In this document: positions 34,478 through 43,222 of the stretch, one piece after another | Layout: the number at the start of each line of letters is the position of its first letter | Numbering within the stretch: the stretch's first letter is position 1 | Notes under the pieces: model-generated | Told to the model about the DNA's origin: nothing | Seen by the model: only the letters and a program-made list of their open reading frames with translations | The model's database searches: none | Made by a program: the position numbers and the translations under genes | Source: Bosea sp. NBC_00550 | GTDB lineage: Bacteria; Pseudomonadota; Alphaproteobacteria; Rhizobiales; Beijerinckiaceae | DNA: 64,000 bases | Direction of reading: 5' to 3' | Assembly (NCBI RefSeq): GCF_026020075.1 | Contig: NZ_CP102772.1 | Coordinates: forward strand, 5,543,501 to 5,607,500

Positions 34478-37420
34478 TCAGCTCGCCAGCACGCGCTGCG
34501 GCGGGAAGGTGATCTCGACCAGCGTGCCTTCCTTCTTGACTGATGTGATCGACATCGCGGCGCGGTTTGCCTCGACCAGCGCCTTGGTCAGCGGCAGGCC
34601 GAGGCCGGTACCGCCCGCGCGCCGCGTCGTCGGCACCTGCCGGAAGGGCTCGAGCGCAAGCTTCAGCTCGTCATCATCCATGCCGATGCCGGTATCGCGC
34701 ACCCGCAGGATCGCCTCGCCCTGGTCGCCGAGCGCGGTCGAGATGATCACCTGCCCGCCGGCATCGGTGAACTTCACCGCGTTGGAGAGCAGGTTGATCG
34801 CGATCTGCCGGATGGAACGTTCGTCGGCGACGACCGGCGGCAGCTTCGGGGACAGGCCGGAGCGCAGCACGACGCGTCCGCGTTGCGCCTCGGGCTGCAG
34901 CAGCGAGACGGTCGACAGCGCGATCTCGTTCAGGTTGACGCTGACGAAATCGAGGTCGAGCTTGCCGGCCTCGATCTTGGCGAGATCGAGCAGGTCGTTG
35001 ACCAGGCTGATGACGTAGCCGCCGGACTGGTGGATGTCGCGCAGATATTCCTTGTAGCGCTCGTTGGCGATCGGCCCGAAGCGTTCCTCCGCCATCACCT
35101 CGGCAAAGCCGATGATGGCGTTGAGCGGGGTGCGGATCTCATGGCTGATCTTGGCGAGCACGTCGGATTTCTGTGCGCTCGCCATTTCCGCAGCCTTGCG
35201 CGCGTCGACCAGCTCGCCCTCGGTCTTCTTCCAGGCGGTGATGTCTCGCAGCACCGCGCAGAAGCGCGGCTCGGCCCCATGCGCGATCTGGCCCATGGTC
35301 ATGAACAGCGGGATCTTGCCGCCCTGGCGCACCCGGCCCTGCACCTCGCGCCCGTCGTTCAGCACCGAGGCGACGCCGCCGCCTTTCAGGCCTTCGAGAT
35401 AGTCGAGCGCCGGCGCATGGCTCTCGCTGGCGAAAAGCAGCGTGAACAATTCGCCTGTGACCTCGCGCTGGTCGTAGCCGAACAGCGCCTCGGCCGCCTT
35501 GTTCAGCGCCAGGATGCGCCCGCGATCATCGACCGTGACGACGCCGTCCGTCGCCGTGTCGAGCATGGCGGTGAGTTCGTCGATGCGGGCATCGCGGGTC
35601 TCGGCGTCGAGCCTGAGCGCCTCGACACGCGCCGCCGATTCGGATTCCTCGGCAGCGAACTCGGCCGCAAGCTCGGCTTCCTCCGCCTCTTCCGGCGTCA
35701 GCACCTTGACCTCGCCGCCGCCATTGGGATGGCGGAAGGCCATCAGCGTTGCCGGCTCGTCCTGCCAGCTGACGCTGGAAAGGATGGCATCGACGCTGAC
35801 CAGATGGCCCCGGCGATCGATCAGCGTCATCGCGCCACCTTCGGCGCGCGAGGCTTTCTTGATAAGGCGGCTGACATTGCCGCCGGCCTTCAAATCGGCG
35901 AGGTCGGCAAAGTCGAGCAGGTCGAGCAGCGTGCGGTTGGCGTAGACCGCCTCGTCGCCGCGGTTCACCAGGACGGCGACGGGCAGACGGTCGAGCACAT
36001 CGGCATGGGAGTTGCGCTGCCGTGCGGGCGCGACGGCAGAGTCCGCTTCGGCTCCCGCCTTCTCTGCGGCGGCGGCTGCCTCTTCGCGTTCCTTGACCTG
36101 CAGCGGCGCGACGGGCGGCAGCCGTGGGCCGACTGTTTCCTCGTCGCCGGCCAGCCGCGCGCCCAGCGCCTTGGCGATCTCGCGGAAGGCATTGCGCTCG
36201 GCGGAACTGAGGTGAGGCTTCGACGGCTCCAGAACCGGCCGCAGCGTGGTCAGCGTGCCGTTACGGAGCGGGACGATGTTGCCGCCCGGTGCCGCAGCTT
36301 CAGCCACAGGCTGCTCGTCGCCAAGCCATTCGGCCGGCCGAATCTCGGGCTCATCGTCTTCAGCCGGATTCGCGAGCGGCGTGGCAGCGCCTTCATCGAC
36401 ATGGCCCTCCGCTTCCGGCTGCTCATGCTGATCAGCAGCGTCTTCGGCGAGTGGCTCGGGAATTTCGTCGGCTTGTGCCGGTAGAGCATCCGCTTCGGGC
36501 GCGGTTTCCGTCGCGGCTGCAGGCTCTTCCTGCCGGCTCGCCTTATCGTGCTCCGCAACCGGCGCGTCCGCTTCCGGCAGGTCGAGGACGGCTTCCGGCG
36601 CGGCGAAAGGCTCGCGCTCGTTCAGGCGGGCGATGCCGAAGCCGCGAAATCCGGTGAGCGCGCGTCCGGCATCGAGAAGCGGCACGCCCGAGAGCTCGAC
36701 GCGCGCCCCTTCGCCGGGCGTATCCGTCTGCCAGAGCAGGGCGTGGCCGCTCCAGGTCGCCGCCGTGGCGAGCCGCTCCGCCAGCCCGCCGTCGCGGTCG
36801 AGAACGGTGGAGCCGAGGAGGTCGTGCCAGCTTTTGCCGGCAAGCCCGGCTGCGGCCTCTGCGCCGGTCAGGGCTGCGATCTGTTCGGAGACGCTGGTCA
36901 GCGTCCCCTCGCGGTCGCTCTGCCACAGAAAGCGAATCATTGCCGGCCGCGCAGGCGCGGCGGCTTCGACCTCGGCCGGCGGTGTGGGGGGCGTCGCGAT
37001 CGTAGCGGCTGCCGTCGGCTCGCTGGACTGGGGAATCGCGATGCCCAGCCGGCGCAACTCGGCTGCCGAAACCACGACCGCCAGGACCGTTTGTCCATCG
37101 GGGCAGGACAGGAGTTTGCAGCCGCAGGTGACGGGCAGGGCGGCGAAGCCCGAAGTCAGGCGCAGCCTTTCGAGGCGGATGCCGGCCATGGAGGCCAGGC
37201 CGCCGGCGAGGGCATCGAGGCGCTGCCGCGCTTGATTCGGAACGACGATTTCAGCGGTCTTGCCGCCGAGCAGAGCCTGGCCGGCGGAGTTGGCGAAGCC
37301 GGGGCGTCCGGCGCCGGCATCCCAGAGAAGCAGGGCGCCGCCCGCGGCAAAGGTCGCAAGGGCGGCGTCCTCAGCCGCCGCCGCTCCCCGTCGCGCCCAG
37401 TCCTGTCCGGATTCGCTCAT
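34478..37420 (-). CDS. Large PAS sensor histidine kinase, PdhS/PleC/DivJ-like
   Basis: A 980-residue kinase without evident membrane helices. The N-terminal half is sensor-like, with PAS-like segments at about 155-270 and 480-600 separated by an acidic, Ala/Glu-rich linker (about 285-400). A further PAS domain (about 620-735) has ILALNKAAEALFGYDQREVT. The kinase core has H760 in ISHEIRTPLNAIIGFAEVM, an N-box NLLSNAVKFTDAGG, and GIGMDD and GGTGLGLPLTKALVE. The sequence ERFGPIANERYKEYLRDIH is close to the PdhS group that controls cell polarity and division through DivK in alphaproteobacteria; that role is inference. ATG 37420 was preferred to an upstream TTG. Confidence 0.88.
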   Translation of the reverse strand: MSESGQDWARRGAAAAEDAALATFAAGGALLLWDAGAGRPGFANSAGQALLGGKTAEIVVPNQARQRLDALAGGLASMAGIRLERLRLTSGFAALPVTCGCKLLSCPDGQTVLAVVVSAAELRRLGIAIPQSSEPTAAATIATPPTPPAEVEAAAPARPAMIRFLWQSDREGTLTSVSEQIAALTGAEAAAGLAGKSWHDLLGSTVLDRDGGLAERLATAATWSGHALLWQTDTPGEGARVELSGVPLLDAGRALTGFRGFGIARLNEREPFAAPEAVLDLPEADAPVAEHDKASRQEEPAAATETAPEADALPAQADEIPEPLAEDAADQHEQPEAEGHVDEGAATPLANPAEDDEPEIRPAEWLGDEQPVAEAAAPGGNIVPLRNGTLTTLRPVLEPSKPHLSSAERNAFREIAKALGARLAGDEETVGPRLPPVAPLQVKEREEAAAAAEKAGAEADSAVAPARQRNSHADVLDRLPVAVLVNRGDEAVYANRTLLDLLDFADLADLKAGGNVSRLIKKASRAEGGAMTLIDRRGHLVSVDAILSSVSWQDEPATLMAFRHPNGGGEVKVLTPEEAEEAELAAEFAAEESESAARVEALRLDAETRDARIDELTAMLDTATDGVVTVDDRGRILALNKAAEALFGYDQREVTGELFTLLFASESHAPALDYLEGLKGGGVASVLNDGREVQGRVRQGGKIPLFMTMGQIAHGAEPRFCAVLRDITAWKKTEGELVDARKAAEMASAQKSDVLAKISHEIRTPLNAIIGFAEVMAEERFGPIANERYKEYLRDIHQSGGYVISLVNDLLDLAKIEAGKLDLDFVSVNLNEIALSTVSLLQPEAQRGRVVLRSGLSPKLPPVVADERSIRQIAINLLSNAVKFTDAGGQVIISTALGDQGEAILRVRDTGIGMDDDELKLALEPFRQVPTTRRAGGTGLGLPLTKALVEANRAAMSITSVKKEGTLVEITFPPQRVLAS

Positions 37421-37575
37421 GCCTGCCTGCTCGTTCAATCCGCGCCCGTTATGCCTAACAAACCTTTAATAGCTCCCAAATGGCCGCAAATCCATGGAAC
37501 CAAAGATCGCTCTCCCGCTTCTCCTCGAAACAGCGTTAACATGGGCGGCGTCGCGATAGGTCACGCGGTTGTCAT

Positions 37576-37606
37576 TGCATTGCAACAATGATATTGCAGT
37601 GCACAA
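37576..37606 (+). promoter_or_regulatory. Two PhaR-like sites upstream of the phasin gene
   Basis: TGCATTGCAACA (37576-37587) and TGCAGTGCACAA (37595-37606), 19 bases apart, lie 40-70 bases before the phasin start. The second matches the TGCRNYGCASMA consensus that I recall being reported for PhaR in Bradyrhizobium; the first differs at one position. PhaR represses phasin genes in the absence of polyhydroxybutyrate. Confidence 0.55.
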
Positions 37607-37644
37607 TATTGTAAGGCTTGGCTGCAAGACGACAGGAGGATCCC

Positions 37645-38043
37645 ATGAACGGCAAATCACCCTACGAAGTGCCAACCGAGATGCGCGAGTTCGCGGAACG
37701 CAGCGTCGAGCAGGCCCGCAAGGCTTTCGACGGCTTCATCGGCGCGGCCCAAAAGGCTGTGGATAGCGCCCATGGCTCGGCCGAGAACGCCCGCGCCAAC
37801 ACTCACGACGCCACCCGCAAGGCGATCGCCTATGCGGAAGACAATGTCGCGGCGGCTTTCGACTTCGCCCAGAAGCTGGTGACGTCGAAGGACCTCACCG
37901 AGGTCATGCAGCATCAGTCGGATTTCCTGAAGTCCCAGATGGCGTCGTTCCAGACCCAGCTCAAGGATCTCGGGGCTGCCGCCCAGGACGCTGCGACGAA
38001 GGCTGCCGAGACCGTCAGCAAGGCCACCAAGGGCGGCCGCTGA
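37645..38043 (+). CDS. Phasin (PHB granule-associated protein)
   Basis: A 132-residue helical phasin. It begins MNGKSPYEVPTEMREFAERS, with VEQARKAFDGFIGAAQKAVD, then AFDFAQKLVTSKDLTEVMQH and FLKSQMASFQTQLKDLG, the usual phasin pattern of amphipathic helices that coat polyhydroxybutyrate granules. ATG 37645 has AGGAGG upstream. PhaR-like sites lie in its promoter. It is followed by two hairpins and then by a second phasin-like gene. Confidence 0.92.
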   Translation: MNGKSPYEVPTEMREFAERSVEQARKAFDGFIGAAQKAVDSAHGSAENARANTHDATRKAIAYAEDNVAAAFDFAQKLVTSKDLTEVMQHQSDFLKSQMASFQTQLKDLGAAAQDAATKAAETVSKATKGGR

Positions 38044-38051
38044 GGCGCGTC

Positions 38052-38103
38052 TGCCGGCGCTACTGCGCGCCGGCACACATTCTGGCCGGGCCAAGGGCCC
38101 GGC
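38052..38103. terminator. Two consecutive hairpins after the phasin gene
   Basis: GCCGGCGC / GCGCCGGC and GCCGGGCC / GGCCCGGC stems. They could be terminators, but there is no T-run. Confidence 0.45.
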
Positions 38104-38134
38104 TTCCGCTGTTTGCCGCTGAAGGAGAGCCGCC

Positions 38135-39178
38135 ATGGTTAAGCCTGCTCCCACCAGGACCACGTCCAAGGTTCCGGTCAGCCTGCCTCCGGTGAGGGCG
38201 CTGTCGCCCGCGCCTGCCGAGAAGCAGGTCGACAAGCTGCCGTCGCCGAATCCGGATGCGCGTCCCGCCGCCAGCGACGCGACGCCGCCTCGGCCTGCTC
38301 CCGCCAGCCCGGCCGTTTCGAAGCCCGCTTCTCCCGCGGACGCGGCCCCTGCGGCGGCTGCTCCCGTCGTCGTGGCTCCCCCGGCTGTCGCTCCCGCAGT
38401 GGCCGCGCCAAGTGCAGCCGCGCCAAGTGCAGCAGCTCCGGTTGCCGCGCAGAACAAGCCTTTGGCCGCAGTCTCACCGCCGGCAGCGCGAACCGAAGCG
38501 GTTGCTCCGGCCGAGGTCGCTCCGGTCAAGGAGGCCGTTACTCCGGTTAAGGCGGATCGGCCTGCCGTGACACCGGTCTCCGTCGCTGCCAAGAAGGCGG
38601 CGCCGGCCAAGAAAGCAGCTTCGGCCAAGATCCGCATCGAGAAGCCGGTCGCCAAGGTCGTTGCGCCGAAGATTGCTGCCAAGGCCGCTCCCGCTGCGCC
38701 GAAGGTGGCCCCGCAAGCTCCCGCGCCTCAGAAGGCCACTCCCAAAACCATCGCCAAGCCCGCCGCGCCGAAGGCGACATCAGCGCCGGCGAACGCCGCT
38801 GTGGCTGCACCTCCTGCCAGGACGATCCAGCCGGTCGCTGCACCCGCTCCTGCGCCCGCCAAGCCGGTGCAGCCGGTATCGCTCGATTCGCTGCCTCTGC
38901 CGCGGCCGCCCGAGGCTGTCACCGTCGCGTCCGCAACCGTGATGAGCCAGGCGCTGACGATGGCGCGGGCTTTCGGCGCCTTGCAGGCCCGCATGCTCGA
39001 CCATGCCTGCGCGGAACTGGAAGCGACGTTGCACGACGCCCAGACGGTGGCGCGCAGCAACAGCGCGTCCGAAGCCATCACGCTTCAGGCCAAGGCGGTT
39101 CGCCGCAGCTACGAATCCTACGCGGACCATCTCAAGGAGCTTGCGCGCGTCGCCAATGCCGCCTTGCGCAAGGATTGA
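38135..39178 (+). CDS. Phasin-like protein with histone-like Lys/Ala/Pro-rich N-terminal region
   Basis: A 347-residue protein of two parts. Residues 1-265 are highly rich in Ala, Pro and Val, with a basic Lys/Ala/Pro stretch at about 152-213 (KKAAPAKKAASAKIRIEKP, APKIAAKAAPAAPK) like the tails of H1-type histones. Residues 268-347 form the phasin-like helical region (SQALTMARAFGALQARMLDH, then SASEAITLQAKAVRRSYESY). GAAGGAG precedes the ATG. The Pseudomonas protein PhaF also joins a phasin domain to an AAKP-rich DNA-binding tail, but in the opposite order. A role in attaching PHB granules to DNA is inference. Confidence 0.75.
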   Translation: MVKPAPTRTTSKVPVSLPPVRALSPAPAEKQVDKLPSPNPDARPAASDATPPRPAPASPAVSKPASPADAAPAAAAPVVVAPPAVAPAVAAPSAAAPSAAAPVAAQNKPLAAVSPPAARTEAVAPAEVAPVKEAVTPVKADRPAVTPVSVAAKKAAPAKKAASAKIRIEKPVAKVVAPKIAAKAAPAAPKVAPQAPAPQKATPKTIAKPAAPKATSAPANAAVAAPPARTIQPVAAPAPAPAKPVQPVSLDSLPLPRPPEAVTVASATVMSQALTMARAFGALQARMLDHACAELEATLHDAQTVARSNSASEAITLQAKAVRRSYESYADHLKELARVANAALRKD

Positions 39179-39325
39179 TGGGCCACTGTGATCGGCGCGC
39201 GCTCGGGCGCGCCGAAATTCAGCCGGCCGAATGCATTACGCGGTTGCAAAAGCAAAAACTCGGCACTAGGGTCCGCGCCGCTGGTGACCCCGCCGAGGCG
39301 GCTGGTTGCAAGGCCCAAGGTACGG

Positions 39326-39402
39326 GCAGCCATAGCTCAGTTGGTTAGAGCGCTAGATTGTGGATCTAGAGGTCCCCCGTTCAAGCCGGGGTGGCTGTAC
39401 CA
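39326..39402 (+). tRNA. tRNA-His (GTG)
   Basis: A 77-base tRNA with acceptor GCAGCCA/TGGCTGT (G1-U72 wobble), D arm GCTCAGTTGGTTAGAGC, anticodon loop TTGTGGA with GTG at 39360-39362 between CTAGA and TCTAG, T arm CCCCGTTCAAGCCGGGG, discriminator A73 and an encoded CCA. Canonical tRNA-His has C73 and an extra G-1; A73 is the alphaproteobacterial form. Confidence 0.97.
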
Positions 39403-39591
39403 TCTTTTCGACGAGAATCCTGAAGCGACCGTCGGCTGGCCAGGGCTCTCCGGTGCCTGTTCGGCTCCTCTTGAAGCAAGGCCCGCGGTTCGCCATATCC
39501 TTGCCGAGCGAAAGGGTTCGCCTTTCGCCCGCGGGGTGCTGCCGGCTGCGGGTCCCGATGATAGTGAGGCGCCTTTCGAGGGCCTGGATAG

Positions 39592-40020
39592 ATGACGCGT
39601 ACGCCTAGCCTGTCCCATCCGTTCCTGCTCGGCTTCGACGACATCGAGCGTGCGCTCGACCGTGTCGCCAAGGGCGCGAGCGAGGGTTATCCGCCCTACA
39701 ACATCGAGCGGCTGCCCCGGACGGAGGACGAGCCCGATCGCCTGCGCATCACGCTGGCCGTTGCGGGCTTCTCGCGCGAGCAGCTCGAGATCACGCTGGA
39801 GGAGAACCAGCTCACGATCCGTGGCCGCCAGAGCGACGACAAGAATCGCCAGTTCCTGCACCGCGGGATCGCGGCCCGTCAGTTCCAGCGCAGCTTCCTG
39901 CTGGCCGACGGCATGCAGGTCCTTGGTGCGGATTTGTCGAACGGCCTGCTCGCGATCGATCTGGTCAGGCCGGAACCGGAACGGCTCATCCGGCGTATCG
40001 ATATCATGAGCCGCGAGTAG
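39592..40020 (+). CDS. Hsp20-family small heat shock protein
   Basis: A 142-residue holdase chaperone. The N-terminus LSHPFLLGFDDIERALDRVA is IbpA-like. The alpha-crystallin domain (about 40-130) contains RLRITLAVAGFSREQLEITL and the typical HRGIAARQFQRSFLLADGM, with a short C-terminus. It is followed after 111 bases by a DUF1150 gene, a pairing common in Rhizobiales. Confidence 0.93.
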   Translation: MTRTPSLSHPFLLGFDDIERALDRVAKGASEGYPPYNIERLPRTEDEPDRLRITLAVAGFSREQLEITLEENQLTIRGRQSDDKNRQFLHRGIAARQFQRSFLLADGMQVLGADLSNGLLAIDLVRPEPERLIRRIDIMSRE

Positions 40021-40131
40021 AGGACGGAGTCCCGTCCAGCTTTTGAAGGATGCGTCAGCGGTTTTCGCATCTGTTCATAATTGAAGGCGCAGTATCAGAA
40101 CCGCATTCGCACTGCTCTGAAGGAGGGCGCG

Positions 40132-40398
40132 ATGAAACAGGACAGAATCCTTATCCAGGCCGACCCGCTGACCCCTGCGGAATTCGCCGCGCTCGGCGCC
40201 GGCGAAGTGGCCTATGTCAAGCCGATGACCTCGGACGAGCTGATGCGGATCTTCCCGCAGGCGCCGAAGATCGAATCAGGCTTGCAGCTCTTCACCCTGC
40301 TCTCGGCCGATGGCGCGCCGATCCTCGTGACGGATACGCGCGAGGCTGCGACGGCCAATGCCTGGGAGCACGACCTGAAGATGGTCAGCGTCCACTGA
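40132..40398 (+). CDS. DUF1150 protein
   Basis: An 88-residue protein, MKQDRILIQADPLTPAEFAA at the N-terminus and VTDTREAATANAWEHDLKMV near the C-terminus, matching the DUF1150 family. GGAGG precedes ATG 40132. The family sits beside Hsp20 genes in many alphaproteobacteria, suggesting a part in the heat-stress response; its function is unknown. Confidence 0.88.
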   Translation: MKQDRILIQADPLTPAEFAALGAGEVAYVKPMTSDELMRIFPQAPKIESGLQLFTLLSADGAPILVTDTREAATANAWEHDLKMVSVH

Positions 40399-40419
40399 CG
40401 CTGACCGCCCTTCCGGCGT

Positions 40420-41196
40420 TCAGGGCGCGGTCGCCATTCCGGCGACTGCCATTTGCAGCCGCACGATATCTTCCGGCGTGGACAGGCGGTGATCGCCATC
40501 TTTGATCAGCGTCAGCACGACCGGATCGCCGCTCAGGTGCTCGACCAGCTTCAAGGCCTGGCGCCAGGGCACGTCGGGATCGCGCATGCCCTGCAGGATA
40601 TGGACGGGGCATCCAGCCCGGATTTCGCCGCCGAACATCAGGTGCTGCCGCCCGTCCTCGATCAGGGCGCGGGTGATCGGCGTCGGGTCCGGTGAATACT
40701 CGGAAGGGCGCAGCCAGACGCCTTCGTCCAGGATCGCCCGGCGGATCGCGTCGGGCATCTGCGCCCACATCAGTTCCTCGGAGAAATCGACCGCCGGCGC
40801 GATCAATACCAGGCCGGCCGGCTGCAACGGCGTCCCGAACAGGCGGCGCGCCGCGAGCAGCGCGATCCAGCCGCCCATCGATGATCCCACCAGGATCGGA
40901 GGCTGGCGGCACTGACTCTCGATGGCAGCGAGCGCATCGGCCAGCCAGTGCGACAGGGTGAAGCCGGCGAAGTCGCCTTCGCTCTCGCCATGGCCGCCAT
41001 AGTCGAAGCGCAGATAGGCGCGCCCGGTGTCATAGGCCCAGTCTGACAGGGCCTCGGCCTTGGTCGCGCGCATGTCGGAGCGGAAGCCGCCGAGCCAGAC
41101 CACGGGCGCCCCGGTGCCCTGCTGAAAGAGATAGGCGAGGCGGCGCCGATCAGGGCCGTTTCCGACGTCGAGCCATTGCGGCGGCTGGCGCTCCAA
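40420..41196 (-). CDS. Alpha/beta hydrolase
   Basis: A 258-residue serine hydrolase. The nucleophile elbow is GSSMGG (ILVGSSMGGWIALLA, S at about 106); the catalytic acid lies near RDPDVPW and the histidine in DGDHRLST. A YLRFDYGGHGESEGDFAGFT loop precedes the elbow. The N-terminus is atypical (MERQPPQWLDVGNGPDRRRL). Related alphaproteobacterial proteins are carboxylesterase-like with unknown substrates. It is convergent with the DUF1150 gene (21 bases between the ends). Confidence 0.88.
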   Translation of the reverse strand: MERQPPQWLDVGNGPDRRRLAYLFQQGTGAPVVWLGGFRSDMRATKAEALSDWAYDTGRAYLRFDYGGHGESEGDFAGFTLSHWLADALAAIESQCRQPPILVGSSMGGWIALLAARRLFGTPLQPAGLVLIAPAVDFSEELMWAQMPDAIRRAILDEGVWLRPSEYSPDPTPITRALIEDGRQHLMFGGEIRAGCPVHILQGMRDPDVPWRQALKLVEHLSGDPVVLTLIKDGDHRLSTPEDIVRLQMAVAGMATAP

Positions 41197-41303
41197 GGCA
41201 AATCTCCTGTGACGAATCGCTTGGCCGCGGCGATTAAAGGCTGCGGTCGCGGCCGCATAGGGGCATATTCGCCCCCGTTCACGAAAGTCCAGACCAAGAG
41301 CGC

Positions 41304-42521
41304 ATGTCCTTCAAGCCGGGTGCCCATCTTTCGCTGCCGTCGACCGAAACGCATCCGCTGGCGGGGCGGACGATCCTGCAGATCATCCCCGAGTTGGAGG
41401 CCGGCGGAGCCGAGCGCACGGCGGTCGACATCGCCAAGGGGCTGACGGATGCCGGCGCCCGCGCTCTGGTCGCGACCGAGGGCGGGCGCCTCGTCGCTGA
41501 GCTTCAGGCCAAGGGGGGTGTCTGGCTGCCCTTCCCGGCGGCCTCGAAGAATCCGGTCGCGATGGCGCTCAACATCCGCAAGCTCGTGCTGCTCTGCCGG
41601 CAGGAGGGCGTGGAACTGATCCATGCCCGCTCGCGCGCGCCGGCCTGGGTCGCGCTCGGCGCGGCGAAGCTGCTGAAGCTGCCCTTCGTCACCACCTATC
41701 ACGGCTCCTACAACAGCCGTTCGGCGGTGAAGACGCTCTATAATTCGGTGATGACGCGCGGCGACGTCGTCATCGCCAACTCCGGCTATACGGCCGAACT
41801 GATCCTGTCGAAGCACCCGATGGCGCGCGAGCGGATCAGGGTCGTCAACCGTGGCACCAATTTCTCGGCCTTCGCGCCGGCTGCCGTCGGCGCCGAGCGG
41901 GTCCAGGCGCTGCGCAAGGCCTGGGGCGTCGAGCCGCATCAGCGCATCGTCCTGCTGCCCGGCCGGCTGACCGGCTGGAAAGGCCAGCGTGTGCTGATCG
42001 AGGCCGCGCGGCTGATGCGCGATGGCGGCGATGGCGAAACGGCCTTCATCCTCGCCGGCGATGCGCAAGGGCGGGACGCCTACGTCAAGGAACTCGACGG
42101 GCTCATCGCAAAGGCGGGGCTGGAGGGCCGTGTCAGGCGCGTCGGCCATTGCACGGACATGCCCGCCGCGATGCTGTCGGCTGCGGTCGTCGCCGTGCCG
42201 TCGACGGAGCCCGAAGCTTTCGGCCGCGTCGCTGTCGAGGCGCAGGCGATGGGTACGCCCGTCGTGGTCTCCGATCTCGGCGCCGTACCGGAAACGGTGC
42301 TCGCCCCGCCGCAGGTCGCGCCGGGAGAGCGCACCGGCTGGCATATCCCGCCGGGCGATCCGGCCGCTTTGGCGGCTGGGTTGAGCGAGGCGTTGGCGCT
42401 GCGTCCGTCCGCTCGCGATGCCCTGGCGAGGCGGGCGCGCGAACATGTCGAGAAGCATTTTTCGCTCGAGTCGATGGTGACGGAAACCCTCGATGTCTAC
42501 TGCGCGTTGCTGGAACGCTGA
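41304..42521 (+). CDS. Family-4 glycosyltransferase
   Basis: A 405-residue GT-B enzyme. The N-terminal domain contains LQIIPELEAGGAERTAVDIA and TTYHGSYNSRSAVKTLYNS; the C-terminal domain has LLPGRLTGWKGQRVLIEAAR and the E-x7-E motif EPEAFGRVAVEAQAMGTPVV, which binds the nucleotide sugar. It probably builds an envelope or lipopolysaccharide glycan; the acceptor is unknown. It is divergent from the hydrolase gene. Confidence 0.9.
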   Translation: MSFKPGAHLSLPSTETHPLAGRTILQIIPELEAGGAERTAVDIAKGLTDAGARALVATEGGRLVAELQAKGGVWLPFPAASKNPVAMALNIRKLVLLCRQEGVELIHARSRAPAWVALGAAKLLKLPFVTTYHGSYNSRSAVKTLYNSVMTRGDVVIANSGYTAELILSKHPMARERIRVVNRGTNFSAFAPAAVGAERVQALRKAWGVEPHQRIVLLPGRLTGWKGQRVLIEAARLMRDGGDGETAFILAGDAQGRDAYVKELDGLIAKAGLEGRVRRVGHCTDMPAAMLSAAVVAVPSTEPEAFGRVAVEAQAMGTPVVVSDLGAVPETVLAPPQVAPGERTGWHIPPGDPAALAAGLSEALALRPSARDALARRAREHVEKHFSLESMVTETLDVYCALLER

Positions 42522-42625
42522 GGCGCCACGGCCCAGGTGAATGGCTGCCGCAGCGGCGTCATGCATTGACAACGCGCATCTTTGTGCAATGTGTCTCAAT
42601 CAACGGCGCGATACGCGCCAAATGC

Positions 42626-42641
42626 AGGAGAATACCCCATT
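42626..42641 (+). promoter_or_regulatory. Ribosome site and AUU start of infC
   Basis: AGGAG (42626-42630), eight bases, then ATT (42639-42641). The first residues [20 protein letters not shown] after this codon match IF-3 N-termini. Rare start codons in infC allow IF-3 to regulate its own translation. Confidence 0.8.
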
Positions 42642-43181
42642 CGTCGCCCTTACCGTGCTGCCCCGACCCCGACCAAGGAAGGTCCCCGTTCGAACCGTGA
42701 TATTCGCGGAGTTCGCGAGGTTCAGCTCATCGACGACACAGGCGCCAACCGTGGCGTGGTGTCGTTCTTCGAGGCGCTGAAGATCGCCGAGGATGCCGGT
42801 CTCGACCTCGTCGAGATCGCCCCGAACTCCGTGCCGCCTGTCTGCAAGATTCTCGATTACGGCCGTTTCCGCTTCCTGGAGCAGAAGAAGGCGGCGGAGG
42901 CGCGCAAGAAGCAGCGCACCATCGAGATCAAGGAGATCAAGCTGCGTCCCGGCATCGACAAGCACGATTACGACGTGAAGATGAAGGCGATGCATGGCTT
43001 CTTCGAGGAGGGCGACAAGGTGAAGGTCACCCTGCGCTTCCGCGGCCGCGAGATGGCTCACCAGGATCTCGGCGTGAAGGTGCTGGAGCGCGTCAAGGTC
43101 GATACGGCCGAGTTCGCCAAGGTCGAAAGCGACTGGCAGCTGGAAGGCCGCCAGATGGTGATGGTCCTGGCGCCGCGCTGA
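42639..43181 (+). CDS. infC: Translation initiation factor IF-3
   Basis: IF-3 (180 residues) binds the 30S subunit and checks start-codon pairing. The N domain shows [20 protein letters not shown], and the linker and C domain show [20 protein letters not shown], the signature [21 protein letters not shown] and the ending QMVMVLAPR. Longer frames that begin at CTG/TTG-like codons upstream are not family-like. The AUU start is typical of infC, where IF-3 discriminates against it. The other members of the usual cluster, rpmI and rplT, lie 3.3 kb downstream. Confidence 0.96.
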   Translation: MRRPYRAAPTPTKEGPRSNRDIRGVREVQLIDDTGANRGVVSFFEALKIAEDAGLDLVEIAPNSVPPVCKILDYGRFRFLEQKKAAEARKKQRTIEIKEIKLRPGIDKHDYDVKMKAMHGFFEEGDKVKVTLRFRGREMAHQDLGVKVLERVKVDTAEFAKVESDWQLEGRQMVMVLAPR

Positions 43182-43222
43182 GGCGCCCGTCTGTCCAGCG
43201 ATCTCGTTCAAGGCAGATCGAG

